A stretch of DNA of 52,160 nt from an uncultured Porphyromonadaceae bacterium (GCA_900548875.1 URMA01000011.1:1-52160); one strand, 5' to 3'; shown: positions 36,395 through 45,807, counted from the first letter of the stretch. The notes: a model not told the origin generated them from the letters alone. Made by a program: numbers and translations.

Positions 36395-37102
36395 ATGACA
36401 GACGGGGTATTCAGATTTCAACAGTTTTCGATCAGTCATAAGGACTGTGCCATGAAGATTGGAACCGACGGCGTATTGTTGGGTTCCTGGTGTGATGTTT
36501 CAAATGCAACACATGTATTGGACGTTGGATGTGGAAGCGGATTGATTGCATTAATGGTGGCCCAACGAAATGCTACAGCAATGATTGATGCGGTTGAAAT
36601 TGATGGCCTTGCTGCAGCTGAAGCTGCTGAGAATTTCCGACATTCTCCATGGAAAGATCGGCTTACTGTTTACCCTGTTGATTTTCTGGCTTTTGAAAGC
36701 AACAACAAGTATGATTTGATAGTATCCAATCCTCCCTTCTTCAAAACGGATACCATGGCTCCGGACAAACGGCGTGCCATGGCCCGTAATGAAAATTCAT
36801 TGCCATTTGAGAAACTGTTGTTGAAAGCCAAGTCATTATTGGCGCCAAGTGGAATTTTTGCGCTGATAGCGCCGGTTGAAGTTAAGGAGTCCATAGAATT
36901 TTGGGCTGGGGAGAATAATTTATGGTTGAAACGGAGAGTAGGGGTTAAGTCTTCGGAAAGAAAACGGATAAAAAGATATTTATGGGAATTCACCGATTGT
37001 GAGTGTACTGTCGAAGATAGAGAACTTTGTCTTCGAGATGGAGATGGCTATTCTACAGATTATAAGGAACTGACAAGAAATTTTTACCTTTATTTGCGAT
37101 AA
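36395..37102 (+). CDS. trmN6: tRNA1(Val) A37 N6-methyltransferase
   Basis: Methylates N6 of A37 in tRNA-Val with S-adenosylmethionine. The 235 residues from the ATG at 36395 start FRFQQFSISHKDCAMKIGTDGVLLGSW, the family's opening. The SAM site is HVLDVGCGSGLIALMVAQR, and the catalytic motif is SNPPFF (N-P-P-F/Y, for exocyclic amino groups). RAMARNENSLPFEKLL follows, as in YfiC homologues. The longer open frame is rejected because its ATG is in the pepO terminator. It is monocistronic. Confidence 0.9.
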   Translation: MTDGVFRFQQFSISHKDCAMKIGTDGVLLGSWCDVSNATHVLDVGCGSGLIALMVAQRNATAMIDAVEIDGLAAAEAAENFRHSPWKDRLTVYPVDFLAFESNNKYDLIVSNPPFFKTDTMAPDKRRAMARNENSLPFEKLLLKAKSLLAPSGIFALIAPVEVKESIEFWAGENNLWLKRRVGVKSSERKRIKRYLWEFTDCECTVEDRELCLRDGDGYSTDYKELTRNFYLYLR

Positions 37103-37158
37103 ATCGATAAAAAATCAAAAATTAGTCATCCGGACGTCGCTTGTTGTAAAATTTGTTA

Positions 37159-37166
37159 TATCTTTG
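37159..37166 (+). promoter_or_regulatory. -7 box upstream of the aromatic-rich protein gene
   Basis: TATCTTTG is a perfect TAnnTTTG match. The leader to the ATG at 37318 would be about 145 nt, unusually long for this window; I saw no convincing fold in it. Confidence 0.5.
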
Positions 37167-37306
37167 AAAGTGAGAAAATCTTGCCTGTTTGGATGTAATT
37201 GGTATCTGTTGGGCATGATTTTTGATAATATATTTAACAACAAGCATGTCGCGTTTTTCTTTGAAATCAGTTAAACTTTTTTGAAAGGAACTGGTCAAAG
37301 AAAGAA

Positions 37307-37312
37307 AGGAGG
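37307..37312 (+). promoter_or_regulatory. Strong Shine-Dalgarno sequence
   Basis: AGGAGG lies 5 nt before the ATG at 37318. Almost no other gene in the window has one. Confidence 0.7.
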
Positions 37313-37317
37313 ATAAA

Positions 37318-38373
37318 ATGAGAAACTATAAACTTTTTTTGGGCGTTTTGATATTTTCAATTTCCCCAATGTTTGGACAAGGCTATTATGATGACGACAT
37401 CTACTATGATGCGGAAAAAGCGAAAAAGGAGAAGCAGGAGAAACTTGCGGAACTCCAAGCTGAATATGAAAAGGCAAATCCTGAAATGAAAGCTCCCACA
37501 TACCAGGTCTACAATAATGACAACATTGATGTGGATGCTTACAACAGAATGGGGCCTTTATATGCCAAGAGAGATACTTCTGCAGTGGATTCAATCCAAC
37601 CCGCAAACAGTTCCATGTTTACCTATACGGATCGAATAGAACGCTTTAGCAATCCTGATATTGTGACAGCATCTGACGATCCGGAACTACTTGAGCTATA
37701 CTATGCGAATGATGTGAATATCTATGTAGGTACTCCGTCGACATCCGTTACCTTCGGTTTTTACGATCCATGGTATTCTTCATGGTATAGTCCATGGTAT
37801 GGACCAAGATATGCATCGTATTGGTATTCGCCTTTCTATACCTATTGGGGGTATAGTTATTGGGACCCATGGTGCAGCTGGTATGATCCGTTCTGGGGAC
37901 CGGGTTACTATCATCCATATCCTTATTATGGATATCATCATCATTATTATCCGAACTATGCTTGGAATACCAATCACCGTTACTCTAATACGGGGCGACG
38001 ACCGTTTGGCGGAAATTCTGGAAGTTCGACAATTTCGGGTGGAAGACGGCCGAACAATTCAGCTATCATAAGAAATTCAACGACCACAGGACGCAGACCG
38101 TCATCCACATTCAACAACAATAGTAATATATATCAGAATAATCGAAGAAGCTATAATGGTTATCGTGGTGGATCGGTAAACAACAATAGTTCTCGTGACA
38201 ATGATTTTGATTTCCATTACTCTTCCCCGTCAAATTCTTACAGAAGGGGTACGACAACGAGTCCATCCTATTCGAATCCGACAAACCGTGGTAATTCCGG
38301 TTCCTTCAGAGGCGGATCAACTGGTGGCGGAAGAGGTTCGTTTGGCGGTGGCGGCCGTGGTGGAAGACGTTAA
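37318..38373 (+). CDS. Secreted tryptophan/tyrosine-rich low-complexity protein
   Basis: Function unknown. The 351 residues start with a signal peptide (YKLFLGVLIFSISPMFGQ), then an acidic/charged coil (about 20-60; AEKAKKEKQEKLAELQAEYE). The middle (about 140-220) is packed with Trp, Tyr, Pro and Gly (repeats such as WYSSWYSPWYGP and YYHPYPYYGYHHHYY). The C-terminal 130 residues are Asn, Ser, Gly and Arg rich and end in glycine-arginine repeats (GGGRGSFGGGGRGGRR). No enzyme motif is visible. A role at the cell surface is likely from the export signal and the neighbour, an outer membrane protein 13 nt downstream, but this is inference. It has a strong Shine-Dalgarno sequence and a long leader. 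Confidence 0.8.
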   Translation: MRNYKLFLGVLIFSISPMFGQGYYDDDIYYDAEKAKKEKQEKLAELQAEYEKANPEMKAPTYQVYNNDNIDVDAYNRMGPLYAKRDTSAVDSIQPANSSMFTYTDRIERFSNPDIVTASDDPELLELYYANDVNIYVGTPSTSVTFGFYDPWYSSWYSPWYGPRYASYWYSPFYTYWGYSYWDPWCSWYDPFWGPGYYHPYPYYGYHHHYYPNYAWNTNHRYSNTGRRPFGGNSGSSTISGGRRPNNSAIIRNSTTTGRRPSSTFNNNSNIYQNNRRSYNGYRGGSVNNNSSRDNDFDFHYSSPSNSYRRGTTTSPSYSNPTNRGNSGSFRGGSTGGGRGSFGGGGRGGRR

Positions 38374-38386
38374 ATTTTAGAAGAAT

Positions 38387-40000
38387 ATGAAAACAAAATA
38401 TTTTTTGATATCCGCATTGTTGGGATGTTTCCCTTTTGCAATGCAATCACAGAGTGCTTTTGACGTGTATAGCTTGTCGCAGTCAGATTTAAGAGGCACA
38501 GCACGCTTTATGTCAATGGCCGGGGCCTTTGGAGCTTTGGGCGGTGATTTGTCAGTCCTGAATCAGAACCCGGGTGGAATCGGAATCTATCGTAGTTCAG
38601 AACTTGGGTTAACCTTGAATTGGGATATACAAAACACAACGACGGGCAACGGTTTGTTGGGAGCTGAAAAACATAAGGATTTCAATTTCAGCAATATCGG
38701 CTATATCGGTACATACCGTACCGGTTCAAGTATAATACCGAATATCAATTGGGGTATAAGTTATAACAGAACGGCATCTTTCAACCGTCATTATTCTGGC
38801 GGTATTGGCAACTTGCAGGGCTCAATGACTAATTATATTGCCAATCAAACAACTATTGGTGGTTGGAAACCCGATGAACTTGGTGCTGTTCAGAATGGAT
38901 ATAATCCGTATCAGGATTCCTATTGCCCGTGGATGAGTATCCTTGCGTATAATTCATATCTGATTAATCCGAGTGGTGATACCTATAAAGGTTTATTCCA
39001 GACTGGCACAACCGGCCGTGGCGAATTGGAGGTTGACGAACGTGGTGGTATTGACGAATACACGTTGAGTTTTGGTGGTAATGCCAAGGATATGATATAT
39101 TGGGGGGCAAGTTTGGGAATAGTAGATGTTGACTATCAGCTGTATTCCTATTATGGAGAAAGTCTTGATAATGCTTATGTACCTTATGATGGAGGAAACA
39201 AAATAGGAAACGGAAGTGCATCGTGGGGCATGGAAAACTATTTCTCAATGAGAGGCAGTGGTTTAAACTTTAAGTTGGGAGTCATTTTCAAGCCTATAAA
39301 TGAATTTAGAGTCGGTTTCGCATTCCATACACCCACATTCTACTCTCTGAAATCGGAATATTATGCCAATACATCGTATGCTTATTCTGCCTATGATGTG
39401 ACAAGTACCTCAAATATTGCCGGTAAGGCAACAACTGATGAAGGTTACGTTGGGGAAACTTACTTTGGCATGGATTCCCCATGGCGATTTATCGGTAGTG
39501 CCGCCGCAGTGGTAGGAGGCCGTGGTATAATCAGTTTTGATTATGAACGTGTAGCATATCCCACTATGAGCGTATCTTATGACGGAAAAGAAGACACTTA
39601 TGTTTCTGACTACATCAAAAGCTATTATCGCTCGTCCAATATATTTCGTTTAGGTGGGGAATTTAAAGTAACTCCGCAATTCGGTGTTCGATTGGGCTAT
39701 TCGTTGCAGCTCTCTCCGTTTACGGAAGAAATCAGAAACGACAAGCTGAATGTGGTGCAGGCAGGTACGACCCTGTCATATACGTTGGACGACAACCTGC
39801 AGTACATAACAGCCGGGTTGGGCTACCGCTATAAGTCATTCTATATTGACATGGCTTATCTATATAAGACGAGAGAAAGTACATTTCATGCGTACTCTCC
39901 CGAAGTTGAGCCCAACGGCTACTTGACAGGAGTCTCTCCGACTGCAAAAGTTTCTGACAAAAATCATGAGATAGTACTTTCAATTGGTTTGAAATTCTAA
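38387..40000 (+). CDS. OmpP1/FadL-like outer membrane protein
   Basis: Predicted outer membrane beta-barrel of the OmpP1/FadL/TodX group, which move hydrophobic molecules across the outer membrane; the ligand here is unknown, although homologues are sometimes labelled hemin receptors. The 537 residues begin with a signal peptide (KTKYFLISALLGCFPFAMQS). The FadL-like N-terminal hatch follows (GTARFMSMAGAFGALGGDLS, then LNQNPGGIGIYRSSELGL). The rest alternates polar and aromatic residues in barrel strands and ends in the aromatic HEIVLSIGLKF, a barrel-closing terminus. It is probably cotranscribed with the aromatic-rich gene and ends at a very strong hairpin. Confidence 0.87.
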   Translation: MKTKYFLISALLGCFPFAMQSQSAFDVYSLSQSDLRGTARFMSMAGAFGALGGDLSVLNQNPGGIGIYRSSELGLTLNWDIQNTTTGNGLLGAEKHKDFNFSNIGYIGTYRTGSSIIPNINWGISYNRTASFNRHYSGGIGNLQGSMTNYIANQTTIGGWKPDELGAVQNGYNPYQDSYCPWMSILAYNSYLINPSGDTYKGLFQTGTTGRGELEVDERGGIDEYTLSFGGNAKDMIYWGASLGIVDVDYQLYSYYGESLDNAYVPYDGGNKIGNGSASWGMENYFSMRGSGLNFKLGVIFKPINEFRVGFAFHTPTFYSLKSEYYANTSYAYSAYDVTSTSNIAGKATTDEGYVGETYFGMDSPWRFIGSAAAVVGGRGIISFDYERVAYPTMSVSYDGKEDTYVSDYIKSYYRSSNIFRLGGEFKVTPQFGVRLGYSLQLSPFTEEIRNDKLNVVQAGTTLSYTLDDNLQYITAGLGYRYKSFYIDMAYLYKTRESTFHAYSPEVEPNGYLTGVSPTAKVSDKNHEIVLSIGLKF

Positions 40001-40015
40001 TTGTGAACATAATAA

Positions 40016-40065
40016 AAACAGGAAAAGAGTCCAAGATACTTACTTGGACTCTTTTCCTGTTTTAT
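40016..40065. terminator. Strong bidirectional terminator
   Basis: A perfect 20-bp stem (40016-40035 with 40043-40062) with a 7-nt loop has A and T ends. It sits between the OmpP1-like gene and the end of the convergent efflux gene. Confidence 0.9.
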
Positions 40066-40093
40066 AGCTATTTGCCAAATCTGTCCCGAAAAC

Positions 40094-43000
40094 TTATTTT
40101 TCAGTTTCTGTTTTCTTGTCAGACTTTAATTTTTCCTGTTCGAGTTGGAGCACTTCGTTTGTGTATCCTCCACCAAGAGCTTTATAGAGGTTTACAATCG
40201 TTTCTAATTCGCTAAGCACGGCGTTGTTCAGTCCGATCTGAGCATCAAGCAATCCACGTTGGGCATCCAATACATCCATGTAGCTGGTCACACCGTTGAT
40301 ATATTGAAGTTGCGCAAGCTCCAGATATTTATTGGCCGATGCTTCCAGCGTACGCCAGGACGCTGTAATTTCCTTGCTTTTCCGGGCAGAAATAATTGCA
40401 TCATTAACCTCCTTAAAAGCCGTCAATACGGTTTTTTGGTATGAATATATCTGTTGCTCGTATTGCGCCTTGGCCACTTTATGCTTGGCGATATTGCTTC
40501 CCATTCCAAAAATAGGCTGGAGCAAGTCGCCTGCAAAGAACCAGTATGGACTTTTCAATAGATTGGAAAGCTGGTCACTCTCAAATCCAAGTTTCGCAGT
40601 CAGTGATATTTTGGGAAACATATTGGTGAAAGCGACACCGACTTTCGCATTCATTTCACGAAGTTTCAATTCGGCTTGACGAACATCCGGACGTCGTTCC
40701 AACAGTGTAGAGGGCAAGCCTACAGGCAGTATTTCCGGCAAAGACTGTTCGTTTAAGGGAATACCTCTGGGAATTCCGGTCGGATATTCACCCAAAAGAA
40801 GAGCCAAATCGCTTTCCTTTATTTTTATTTGCTCTTCGAGGGTCGGAATTTTGGTTTCAGTTTTCGCCAATTCTACCAGTGCCTGATTGTATGCAGTCTC
40901 AGAAGTCAGACCGCCTTCAAATCGTAGTTTTGCCAATCGGACACCCTCGCGTCGGGCTTCAAGTGTCTTTTCAACAATGTTTAACTCCCGATCAAGAGCA
41001 CATAACTCAAAATAAGCAGAAGCAACTTCGGAAACCAAGGTCATTTGCAGAGCCTTCTGAGCTTCGACGGATTGTAGGTATGCAGCCAAGTCAGCCTCCT
41101 TTGCCCATCGGATATTTCCCCAAAAATCCAATTCCCATGAGAATCCAAGTTTCGGGTCAAACTCGTTGTCCACGTTCCGATTGTTGCCACCGTAGTTTTC
41201 ACCTTCTTGTTCGGCGTGCAATGACAATGTTGCGGAAGGGTATAGACGTGCATTTGAGATACGCTTTGCCGCCAGAAGTTCTTTAATTTTCGCAGCTGCA
41301 ATGCACATGTCCTTATTATTGTGAAGGGCCTTGTCGATTAAAGATTGTAGTACCGTATCCTGATACAGTGTTCCCCATCCGATGTCGGCAACAGAAGAAC
41401 TGTCACCGACAACTTCAAACGTCTCCGGAAGATTCAGTTCAGGGCGCGTATACTTTTTACCAATTTTGCAGGATGTTGCTGACAATGCAACAAATGCTAT
41501 GACAACAATTGGAATAAATGATTTTCCTTTCAACAGTATTTGTTTGAAATTAATTTGTTTCAATTTATAAATCAATACAAAGAAGAATGGAACAATGACA
41601 ATACCGAACGTGATTGCAAAAAGCATTCCGAAGAATACGCCTGTTCCAATACTATGACGTGATGCAGAACCCGGTCCTGTTGCCAGTACCATCGGCAACA
41701 TACCCAAGACAAATGCCAAAGATGTCATAAGAATAGGGCGGAAACGCATTTGTGATGCATGAACAGCCGCTTTGATAACATCGCAACCCGCATCGACCTG
41801 AACTTTTGCAAATTCCACAATCAGAATAGCATTCTTTGCTGCCAAACCAATCAGTGTTACCAAACCGATTTGGAAGTAGATGTCGTTTTCAAGTCCGCAT
41901 GCCCAAATTCCGACGTATGCTCCTAATGCTGCAATCGGTAGGGACAGCAGTACGGCAATCGGGACAATCCAGCTTTCATACTGTGCTGCCAAGAACAGAA
42001 ATACGAACAGGAATACCAATCCAAGGACAATACCTGTTTGTCCGCCTGCCTTTTTCTCTTGATAGGAAAGGCCACTCCATTCTATACCGATATTTTCCGG
42101 CAGGTGGGCCTGTGCAATTTCTTCCATGGCAGCCATGGCTTCGCCGGTACTGTATCCAGGTGCCGCAACGGCATTAATGGATGCCGTAGAGAACATGTTG
42201 AAACGTTTGATAGTTCCAGGTCCGGTAGTGTATTTTGTCGTACCTAATGCCGTCAAAGGAACCATCGCTCCATTTTGCGCGCGGACATAGAACATGCCAA
42301 GATTTTCCTGTGATTCTCTATAAGATGCATCGGCTTGAATATAGACACGATAAATTCGGTTGAACATATTGAAGTCATTTACATAAACAGAACCCAAATA
42401 TGCCTTCATCGTGTTAAAAATATCAGCCATCGGAATTCCAAGGAACTGTGCACGGTCGCGGTCGATATCAATGTATAACTGCGGTATTTCGGATTGAAGG
42501 GCAGAGGATACACCTTGTATCTGCGGAGCTTTCGATGCGTAATGCAGGAAAGTGTCGGTTGCGGCAATCAAATCATCCCAACTGGCATCTCCCTTTGCTT
42601 CCAATTGCATTTCAAGACCACCGCTTTCACCCAAACCCGGAATAGCAGGTGGACGGTTAACGTATACTTTCGCTTCAGGATATTTATAAAATTCCTCGCG
42701 AGTATCCTGCATTACGGAAGCGACATCCATTCCTTTCCCTTTTCTTTCTTCCCAGGGCTTCAGTATGACCGTCAGGGTAGAACGGCTTTGATCGGTACCC
42801 ACACGCGGACTGCTACCCGTAACATTTTGTACGTATGCCACAGCTGGATGTTTGTCCAAATATGCAATGGCTCGATCTGTCACTTTTCGTGTCCGTTCAA
42901 GAGTAGCACCTTCCGGTAATTCAAGCTCGACGGTAAAATATCCCTGATCTTCTTCGGGTATAAAGCTGGTAGGCAGTAATGAATTAAATACAAAGATAAG

Positions 43001-44638
43001 GACGATGGCAATTCCGAATCCTGTCAGAACTCGACGCGGATTTCTGAAAAACCGACGTAAAATCCTTGCATATTTTCTATTGCCAACTGCAAGCCAATAG
43101 TTTATCAATCTGAATACTTTTGCTTTTTTCTTGTGCTCCGGTCGCAATATCATTGCACACATGGCAGGACTTAATGTAAGGGCGACAACCATGGACAGCA
43201 GTACAGAAACAGCAATTGTAACTGAGAACTGACGATAGAGCTGGCCTGTGATACCCCCCAAGAAACTTACAGGAACAAATACGGCGGCCAATACCATCGT
43301 GGTGGCGACCAATGCGCCTGTGAGTTCGTGCATGGCCTTATGTGTAGCTTCTTTAGGCGGAAGCCCTTCTTCTTTCATGATGCGTTCAACATTTTCAACG
43401 ACAACAATCGCATCGTCCACCACAATACCAATGGCAAGCACAAGGCCCAACAATGTCAGTGTATTTAATGAAAATCCCATGATGAGCATAAATCCGAATG
43501 TGCCGACCAGCGAGATCGGCACAGCTATAATCGGAATCAAAGCTGCACGCCAGTTTTGCAGGGAAAAGAATACTACCAAAACAACGAGGAATAAAGCTTC
43601 AAATAAAGTTTTATACACTTCATGTATTGATTGCGAAATGTATTCTGTCATATCGAACGGGAAATTGTATTCCAGTCCATCCGGGAAATTCTTGCTGATT
43701 TCCTTCATTGTTGCCTTGACATTCTCCGCGACTTCCAACGCATTGGCTCCGGGCAGCATATAAATTCCAAGAATTGCTGCATTCTTGCCATTGATACCAC
43801 TTTCTGTCGAGTAGGAAGACGCTTCCAGAGAAACACGTGCAACGTCACGCATACGGATAATTGAACCGTCGGGATTGGCTCTGATGACAATGTCTTCGAA
43901 TTCATCAACCGTAGAAAGTCGTCCCGAGGCTGTGATTGGCAAGGTGATGTCAACATCAATTACAGGTTGCTTTCCTAATTCACCGGCTGCCGATTCGCGG
44001 TTCTGGTCTTTTAACGCATTTTGCAAATCCTTGATTGTCAGACCGAAGTTGGCCAGACGGTCAGGGTAAACCCAAATTTGCATACCATAGTAACGGCTGC
44101 CGACGTTTGAAATTCTTCCGACACCAGGAATACGGCGCAATACATCCTGAACATTGATAGTTGCAAAGTTGCTCAGGTATATTTCGTCAAATTTGGGGTC
44201 GTCCGACATTAATGTCAGAGTCATCAACTGGCTGGGCGCCTGTTTTTCAACAGAAATACCGTTTTGAACGACTTCTGCCGGCAATCGGCTTTCAGCCAAT
44301 TTTACACGATTCTGTATTTCAACTGCCGACATATCCGGATCGGCAGAAACGTCAAATGTAACCGTAATCGTCAAACTTCCCGAGTTGGTGCAGCTACTTT
44401 GCATGTAAATCATGCCCGGTGTACCATTCAGTTCCTGCTCAATAGGCGTTGCAACAGCTTGTGATACAGTTAGGGCGTTTGCACCCGAATAGGAAGCGTT
44501 GATTTTTACGACTGGCGGTGTAATTTGAGGATACTGTTCAATAGGTAGGAACATCAGTCCGATTAACCCGATAATTACAATCAAAACAGAAAGAACTATC
44601 GAGAAAACGGGTCTATCTATAAAAAATCCAGTTTTCAT
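40094..44638 (-). CDS. Natural fusion of an RND efflux pump (HAE1) with a NodT/TolC-type outer membrane factor
   Basis: One 1514-residue frame joins two parts of a tripartite drug pump. Residues 1 to about 1033 are an AcrB/MexB-like proton-driven permease: FFIDRPVFSIVLSVL start, proton-relay Asp408-Asp409 (GIVVDDAIVVVEN), Lys935 (GLAAKNAILIVEFA) and twelve membrane helices, ending FFFVLIYKLKQINF. After a short basic stretch, residues about 1040-1057 form a lipoprotein signal peptide (SFIPIVVIAFVALSATSC) with Cys1057. Residues 1057-1514 are a full outer membrane factor (CKIGKKYTRPELNLPE opening, two coiled-coil hairpin repeats). A TTG near 41533, where an ATG would be expected, begins KGKSFIP. 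No stop or frameshift separates the halves. It overlaps the adaptor gene by 4 nt. Confidence 0.93.
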   Translation of the reverse strand: MKTGFFIDRPVFSIVLSVLIVIIGLIGLMFLPIEQYPQITPPVVKINASYSGANALTVSQAVATPIEQELNGTPGMIYMQSSCTNSGSLTITVTFDVSADPDMSAVEIQNRVKLAESRLPAEVVQNGISVEKQAPSQLMTLTLMSDDPKFDEIYLSNFATINVQDVLRRIPGVGRISNVGSRYYGMQIWVYPDRLANFGLTIKDLQNALKDQNRESAAGELGKQPVIDVDITLPITASGRLSTVDEFEDIVIRANPDGSIIRMRDVARVSLEASSYSTESGINGKNAAILGIYMLPGANALEVAENVKATMKEISKNFPDGLEYNFPFDMTEYISQSIHEVYKTLFEALFLVVLVVFFSLQNWRAALIPIIAVPISLVGTFGFMLIMGFSLNTLTLLGLVLAIGIVVDDAIVVVENVERIMKEEGLPPKEATHKAMHELTGALVATTMVLAAVFVPVSFLGGITGQLYRQFSVTIAVSVLLSMVVALTLSPAMCAMILRPEHKKKAKVFRLINYWLAVGNRKYARILRRFFRNPRRVLTGFGIAIVLIFVFNSLLPTSFIPEEDQGYFTVELELPEGATLERTRKVTDRAIAYLDKHPAVAYVQNVTGSSPRVGTDQSRSTLTVILKPWEERKGKGMDVASVMQDTREEFYKYPEAKVYVNRPPAIPGLGESGGLEMQLEAKGDASWDDLIAATDTFLHYASKAPQIQGVSSALQSEIPQLYIDIDRDRAQFLGIPMADIFNTMKAYLGSVYVNDFNMFNRIYRVYIQADASYRESQENLGMFYVRAQNGAMVPLTALGTTKYTTGPGTIKRFNMFSTASINAVAAPGYSTGEAMAAMEEIAQAHLPENIGIEWSGLSYQEKKAGGQTGIVLGLVFLFVFLFLAAQYESWIVPIAVLLSLPIAALGAYVGIWACGLENDIYFQIGLVTLIGLAAKNAILIVEFAKVQVDAGCDVIKAAVHASQMRFRPILMTSLAFVLGMLPMVLATGPGSASRHSIGTGVFFGMLFAITFGIVIVPFFFVLIYKLKQINFKQILLKGKSFIPIVVIAFVALSATSCKIGKKYTRPELNLPETFEVVGDSSSVADIGWGTLYQDTVLQSLIDKALHNNKDMCIAAAKIKELLAAKRISNARLYPSATLSLHAEQEGENYGGNNRNVDNEFDPKLGFSWELDFWGNIRWAKEADLAAYLQSVEAQKALQMTLVSEVASAYFELCALDRELNIVEKTLEARREGVRLAKLRFEGGLTSETAYNQALVELAKTETKIPTLEEQIKIKESDLALLLGEYPTGIPRGIPLNEQSLPEILPVGLPSTLLERRPDVRQAELKLREMNAKVGVAFTNMFPKISLTAKLGFESDQLSNLLKSPYWFFAGDLLQPIFGMGSNIAKHKVAKAQYEQQIYSYQKTVLTAFKEVNDAIISARKSKEITASWRTLEASANKYLELAQLQYINGVTSYMDVLDAQRGLLDAQIGLNNAVLSELETIVNLYKALGGGYTNEVLQLEQEKLKSDKKTETEK

Positions 44639-45807
44639 TTATCGTCTTCGTTTGCTTTTAATGCCTCAATGGCCTGTTTGTCATTTGAATTTATTGGTTT
44701 AACGGCTACGCCGGGGAGCAGTTTGTGGAAACCTTCGATTACCACATTCTCGTTCAATCCCAAACCTCGCTCTATTACGACATTATTTCCAATTTCGGGT
44801 CCTGTCTGGACAAATCGTTTCTCTGCAATACTGTCTTTGCGGACAACATAGATGAAGGCTCCGCCTTTTTCAATTGACAAGGCTTTGCGGGGAACAACGA
44901 TAGCGTTCTCCCGCACATCAATCAACAGTTTTACACGCGTAAATTGTCCGGGTAAAAGCGTATTTTTAGGATTGGGTAGTTCTGCCCGTACACCAAAGGT
45001 GCCTGTCTCCGGATCGACAATCGGATCAGCGAAATCGACAACTCCTTTCAACGGATATTCCGTGTTGTCGGCAAGCGTAACTGAGATAGTCGGTTGCCAG
45101 GAACGAGATGAATCGGTTTCACCAAATTTGATATTTCGTCGTTCGGCTCTTAGATAGTCGAGCGAAGTCATCTTGAAATCTACTAATACCGTATCACTTT
45201 TTACAACGGTGGCTAATTTGGATTTAGATCCCGGACCCACCAATGTTCCAATATCAACAGCTCTTTCACTGATGTATCCTGACATGGGGGCCGTGATGAC
45301 CGTATAGCTTAATTCCAATTCAGCTTGGTCGAGATCCGCTTTGCTCATTGCTATATTCGCTTCAGCGTTTTCCAATGCTGCGACAGCATTGTCCAAATCC
45401 AATTGGCTGGCAGCATGCTGCTCGTATAAGGGCTTCAATCGTTCCACATCACGCTTAGCTTTAGATGCAAGTGCTTCATCCTTTTTTAGTTGTGCTTTGG
45501 CTTTTTCAACTCGGGCTTTATATTGCGCTTGATTGATGACAAATAAAGGTTCTCCCTTCTTTACATATTTACCCTCTTCAAAAAGCATCTTCTCCAGATA
45601 GCCTTCAACGCGGGCATGGAGTTCTACAAATTGCGCAGCCCGAATACGGCCAACATATTCGCCATAGATGTGTACATCTTGTTGTGACGGCTTTTGTACA
45701 ATAACGACTGGAGGCTGCGGTTTATCATTGGATTTACAACTCCAGAACGAGGTTAAAATTATTATCGCCAATATTGTGCGACAAACAGTAAGTCCTTGTT
45801 TAAACAT
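44635..45807 (-). CDS. RND efflux periplasmic adaptor lipoprotein (AcrA-like)
   Basis: Membrane fusion protein that links the RND pump to the outer membrane channel. The 390 residues start with a lipoprotein signal ending at Cys24 (ILTSFWSC). Lipoyl/barrel-sandwich halves lie at about 60-95 (ARVEGYLEKMLFEEGKYVKK) and 190-215 (APMSGYISERAVDIGTLVG), flanking a coiled-coil hairpin (about 95-180; KAQLKKDEALASKAKRDVER). Beta-barrel and membrane-proximal domains follow (GTFGVRAELPNPKNTLLPGQ). It is the first gene of the efflux operon, its stop overlapping the next ATG by 4 nt. No local regulator gene is present. Confidence 0.93.
   Translation of the reverse strand: MFKQGLTVCRTILAIIILTSFWSCKSNDKPQPPVVIVQKPSQQDVHIYGEYVGRIRAAQFVELHARVEGYLEKMLFEEGKYVKKGEPLFVINQAQYKARVEKAKAQLKKDEALASKAKRDVERLKPLYEQHAASQLDLDNAVAALENAEANIAMSKADLDQAELELSYTVITAPMSGYISERAVDIGTLVGPGSKSKLATVVKSDTVLVDFKMTSLDYLRAERRNIKFGETDSSRSWQPTISVTLADNTEYPLKGVVDFADPIVDPETGTFGVRAELPNPKNTLLPGQFTRVKLLIDVRENAIVVPRKALSIEKGGAFIYVVRKDSIAEKRFVQTGPEIGNNVVIERGLGLNENVVIEGFHKLLPGVAVKPINSNDKQAIEALKANEDDK

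Noticed and set aside
37780..38380. Open frames on both strands and in other frames across the aromatic-rich gene (Ile/Met-rich products)
   Set aside because: They are by-products of the TAT/TGG/GGT-rich codons of the real gene; none has a plausible protein composition.
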